In this document: positions 60,201 through 64,000 of the stretch, piece after piece
Numbering within the stretch: the first letter of the stretch is position 1
How the letters are laid out: the number at the start of each line of letters is the position of its first letter
Assembly (NCBI GenBank): GCA_014549065.1
Contig: JACDOX010000018.1
Coordinates: 6,175,119 to 6,239,118 of the forward strand
Length of the DNA: 64,000 nucleotides
DNA from: Cardinalis cardinalis
Taxonomy: Eukaryota; Chordata; Aves; Passeriformes; Cardinalidae
Direction: 5' to 3'
Translations under genes and position numbers: made by a program
The notes under the pieces: generated by a model
What the model was told of the DNA's origin: nothing
The model's input: the letters and a program-made list of their open reading frames with translations, nothing else
Databases searched by the model: none

Positions 60201-63200
60201 AAGCAAAATATGGCCTGCTCACACTGCAGGTTTAATACACTTGTTACAGTGACACTGCATTCCCTAATACTGNCCCCAAATTTGTCACTTAAAGGGCCCT
60301 GCCAGTTTCAAGTGTTAGAATTGTGTTATCAATTGTACAATCAATCCCAACCATCCCACCTCCGAGCTGTTTATAAACACACAAATTGGGCCAAGTGCTT
60401 GTCACATTACCGATAATCTAAGGCTCACAGATTTTAAGACTGCGAGGAACAAGTACAAAATCTTCACCTTGCATAGAACAGACAGTAGAAAATCTGTCCT
60501 AGACTGAGCCCTCCAACAAATGGGGCTGGAGCTGCATAGGACAGATCTACGTGTCCTGCCTTACAGGAGCTTGAAGGCTCTCTGCTTTACACTCACCTGG
60601 AGGGAAAAAGTAGAGCTGAGCACTCGTTTGACATAAGGATATCTCAAGGATGCAGCACTGTCCATCCTTGGACCTCGGCTAACCTTTCACCTCTGTGGAG
60701 ACCCTCCTGTGCTGGAATCATCTTCAATGCTCATTTTAAGCCTGTTTTAGGGAAATGGTGTAAGATGCACTGAGGGCACACCATGAAGACACTGATTCTT
60801 AATAACCCATCTTATAGGGAAGAAAATGGAAAATAAGCAAATCTGTGATTTTCATTGCCCGGTTACTCTTCTTACCTGCCACGTACAGAAAATATTTAAT
60901 AAATCTGCAGGGAATTTGCCTGACTGGGAATTGAGTAAAGAATGACTTATCCAGAAACATACTGCATGTTTAATTCTGCTAGGACCATGACATAGCATGC
61001 TACCTTGCAGTAGGAATTAATCCATAAAATTCATTATACTTCTGCTGATGAAGCAGTGGTAACTTCACAGTCTTTTTCCACACAAAAAAAAAGGCAAAGA
61101 TTTGAAATATCATTTAACACAGTTTTTGAACCGCCTAATAAATAGCTTTTGGACTAAAAACATACTTTCTGACCATGAAATTACTAATTTTTGTAATAAG
61201 GTAAAAAATTTCTCTTGGCTTAAGTAGAAACACAATAACAAGTTATCTTTGCTTTAAACAAAAGTGCTACTCATTCTGTTACAACCTATCTTACTGCAAA
61301 AAACACTTACAGGTGATCTATATCTACCTGATGCACTGCATCTCAGTCACAGGGGATATTTCACAGTTCACCTTTGAAAAACTCTCACACATTAAAAGAG
61401 AACAAGATGGTGAAAATTGTTGAGTTGAGGCACGAGCACAAACACGAAAGAGAAATAAAATCATCACCAAACTTCTGAGCAAACAAGTAAATAATTACAA
61501 AAATAAGGTCTCTACGTATTCCATGGTAATCAATTCTACCCTTTTTACTGTTTTAATATCTCTCTCAACTTTAGTAACATCATGCTGTCACAAATTCACA
61601 TGCTAATCTGACAATATATTTCTGACTCTGTCAAAACCAACTGAAAAATTCCACACACAGCTGAGCAAGGCCAGGATATCATTCCCTTCTATGAGGCATG
61701 GCAGCAATAGGAAAAGGTGTGTTTCAGATCTTTAGGGTTTTACATTTGCTAGTACACGATAATGAACACACAGAGAATTGAACTAAAGCCAACACATCTG
61801 TGACTACAACTACAAATCAAATTTAATACTGTTAATCATTGCTCTGCTTATTTTTCAGTTCTGCTAGGCTGGAAAATACCCATTTGATTGTATGCAAACC
61901 TTATATGTATATTTATATATAAATACATATATATTCACCTTATTTTGAATAAAATCAGGTATTAAAAAAAAATTCTACATCTTGTCTCCTAAAAACAATA
62001 TGCTTAAAAGAATAATGAGCCAGCTGGGAACACTAATGATCAAACAATAACTGAAGGGACTGTTTCATGGTTTCTACAATTATTAAGTTGATTAATGTCA
62101 GTTATGATGGGTAGTACAAAACATGTTTGGTCATATCAACACTTCAGATATTTAATCACCCACACACATATCTCTTGATATTTAAAGATTTCTGAAAACC
62201 ACATTAATTTGCCACACTTCATCTAGTTCTATAAATAACAGTTTGGTTTACTGTGAAATAATTAACACTAAATGGCAAAGCCTCTATAACTGTCNCACCC
62301 ACTAGCTCCTGCCAGCTGGGAGAGGGGCAGAAGGTGTGCACTGCTGTTAATTTGGAAGGGAACATGTGACACAACCTGACATGTCAAAGTGTGAAGAGAT
62401 TTTTGCCACTTTGGTAAAAAAAAAGTGTACTGACTGGAGGAAAAAAAAAAAGATGAAGAGGACTTGGAGGTTGTTTTATTTCCACATCATTACATGGATA
62501 AGGGAAACAGAGCTATAGCCATTTTTAAATGTCTGTAAGTTTCCCCCTCCTTCTCCCTCTTCCCTTGCTGTTCAGAGCTGTTGAGTAACAGACATTTCAG
62601 AGCGTGCATGGGGGAAGTAAACAAATGCATCGCTACTGTAGTTGCAGGGCAAGGAAACATTGATGTCACTGCTGTTATAATCACATTAGTAGCGTGTGTT
62701 AACGGTAATGTCATGTTTGATCAACTAGTCAGGTCAAAAGCCCTTCAAAATACAGTCTGAACGGAAGCACAAACCAAAATGGCAAGAGAATCGCCTTCCA
62801 AACAGTTTCCTCCGTGTACAGACCCCCGTTGCAAAGGTGAGCTCTCAGTCACCAATACTCAACGTCAAATCACCCCGAATCACACGATTACACTTTACAG
62901 CTGGCTGGGTCCCTGTTCCCCTGCTTGAAATGTGAATTTGATGTTTCTCCTCTTCCCCACTGTGTACACGCACCCACACCCTGCGGCACCCGAACACATC
63001 CCGCCAGGGATAACGCACACAGCTGGAGTTTGTTCCTATTCCTGACATCTTGTCTGTCAAGGACAGAAACAGTTACAGCCCAAGTGTTTGGGACCANTTT
63101 TCTTTCAGCAGGTCCTTTCCACTTCAAACACGATGTGTTGCTGTCTCTCTGCTTCAGCACAGAGTATTCAATACAACCAAACAGTAAAAGCAGAAACCGC

Positions 63201-63639
63201 CAACAACAAATTCTCTCAGGTGGGAAAACGGCTGGGCAGGATACATCCCCTCTTGTGTCCCAACAAGCCAGCATGTACATGTTCACCAATTGTGTACTTT
63301 TGATCAACATTTTCTGAAATTGCCCAGCTTGTGGTAAGCCGTTGAATGTTAACCCTTTTACAGAGAGTAGCACGTAGGAAACGCAGTATCAGTGAGACCA
63401 GACACAGACCGCTACCATCCAGAACTTCCCATGCACATTTTTCTGTCATCTCCCCCACTTCTTTCCATCAACCTGGTCCTAGAAAGGAGAAACTCATCCT
63501 GCTTCACATCCCCTCCTCGAAGTCTGCCTGCTGGCGCTAGCCGGATACCTGACATCTTCCCTTCATTTTCTGTAACTTCCCGATTTGCCCCTGGGCTGAT
63601 GAAGCATTGACTTTCCCCCATCCCCTGGGCTCACCTTTT
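57218..63639. other. Intergenic AT-rich sequence, no gene recognised
   Basis: No exon or RNA gene was recognised. TA/TG-rich palindrome-prone patches occur at about 59110-59166 and 61899-61935; the second has a perfect 14-base palindromic core at 61911-61924. The sequence becomes gradually GC-richer from about 62.8 kb toward the right-edge island. Confidence 0.55.
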
Positions 63640-64000
63640 AGGTCTGCCTGGCGGCGCAGCCACCGCCTGCATACCAATGTGGGGCCGCAAAGGCAGCGCG
63701 GCGGCCGCGCTCCGGCACCCGCACCCGCGCCCCGCCGCTCCCGTGGGCGCGCTGCCTTTGGCGCCTTGTCACCTCGAAAAATTTAAAGCGGGGGGACATG
63801 GACATGGGGGCAGGCACAATTCATCCCGGCCAGCAGGACGGGTCCTGCTTGTCCCCAAGGGACACGCATGCCTGCGTGCAGCGGGCGCTCAGGCACGCAC
63901 ATCCACGGGTGTGTGTGTAAGCGGCGTGTGTATGGGGCGCCTGTGCCACATCCATGTGCGTGCGTGTGCGAGTGTGTTTGTGTGTGAGGGGAGGGGAGCG
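63640..64000. promoter_or_regulatory. Start of a second CpG island at the right edge
   Basis: From about 63640 the sequence turns GC- and CpG-rich (GCGGCGGCCGCGC, CACCCGCGCCCCGCCGC). It includes TTTGGCGC at 63757-63764, which matches an E2F-type site, and becomes GT/CG-rich at 63905-63990. CpG islands of this kind usually mark promoters. In human the gene upstream of and divergent from ZBED1/DHRSX is CD99, so a CD99 promoter directed rightward is the natural guess, but no CD99 peptide is visible in the window. Confidence 0.6.
63905..63990. repeat. Imperfect GT/GTGC-rich repeat at the right edge
   Basis: Runs of GTGTGTGT, GTGCGTGCGTGTGCGAGTGTG and GTGTGTGAGG with interruptions, inside the second CpG island. 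Confidence 0.6.

Noticed and set aside
63677..64000. A frame open to the window edge (108 codons) beginning MWGRKGS
   Set aside because: It lies in a CpG island and a GT-rich repeat, and its composition is unlike CD99 or any family I recognise. It could be a promoter-proximal chance frame.
1..64000. CRISPR arrays, prokaryotic operons, tRNA or rRNA genes
   Set aside because: None was seen. The window is vertebrate nuclear DNA with introns, CR1 elements and CpG islands.

Overview
The window is 64 kb of vertebrate nuclear DNA, most likely from a songbird. It is AT-rich, intron-bearing and gene-poor, and contains two CpG islands. The bird assignment rests on CR1 retroposon fragments (one ending in the ATTCTATG-type 3' tail), an LTR that resembles those of passerine endogenous retroviruses, and the ZBED1-DHRSX gene pair. 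In mammals this pair lies in the pseudoautosomal region; in birds it is autosomal. Family and synteny statements come from memory, since no search could be run.

Layout. Positions 1 to about 12.7 kb lie downstream of ZBED1 on the minus strand and are probably also part of DHRSX intron 1; a 65-base run of N (assembly gap) falls at 11112-11176. The complete, uninterrupted ZBED1 coding exon is at 12741-14828 on the minus strand, with a plausible splice acceptor just upstream. From 14.9 to 20.9 kb is the shared intron. A strong CpG island at 20.93-22.34 kb holds DHRSX coding exon 1 (21765-21876, minus) and a second good minus-strand splice donor that may belong to the ZBED1 leader exon. From 22.3 to 63.6 kb I see no convincing gene: only CR1 fragments, one probable LTR, microsatellites, small tandem duplications and unassigned AT-rich sequence. 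At the right edge (63.64-64.0 kb) a second CpG island begins. By synteny with mammals it could be the promoter of CD99, directed rightward, but no CD99 sequence is visible here.

How the genes relate. ZBED1 is a host gene derived from a hAT transposase and now acts as a transcription factor. It is nested on the same strand inside the first intron of DHRSX, an SDR-family polyprenol/dolichol-pathway enzyme. Both seem to start from one CpG-island promoter: splicing to the exon at 14.8 kb gives ZBED1, and skipping it gives DHRSX.

Scattered single Ns occur about once per 400-500 bases (approximate hand count). They probably stand for ambiguous or heterozygous bases. They are absent from a 3.5 kb block over the ZBED1 coding exon. 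I found no CRISPR array, no tRNA or rRNA gene and no intact mobile-element ORF. I see no convincing new multi-gene system.
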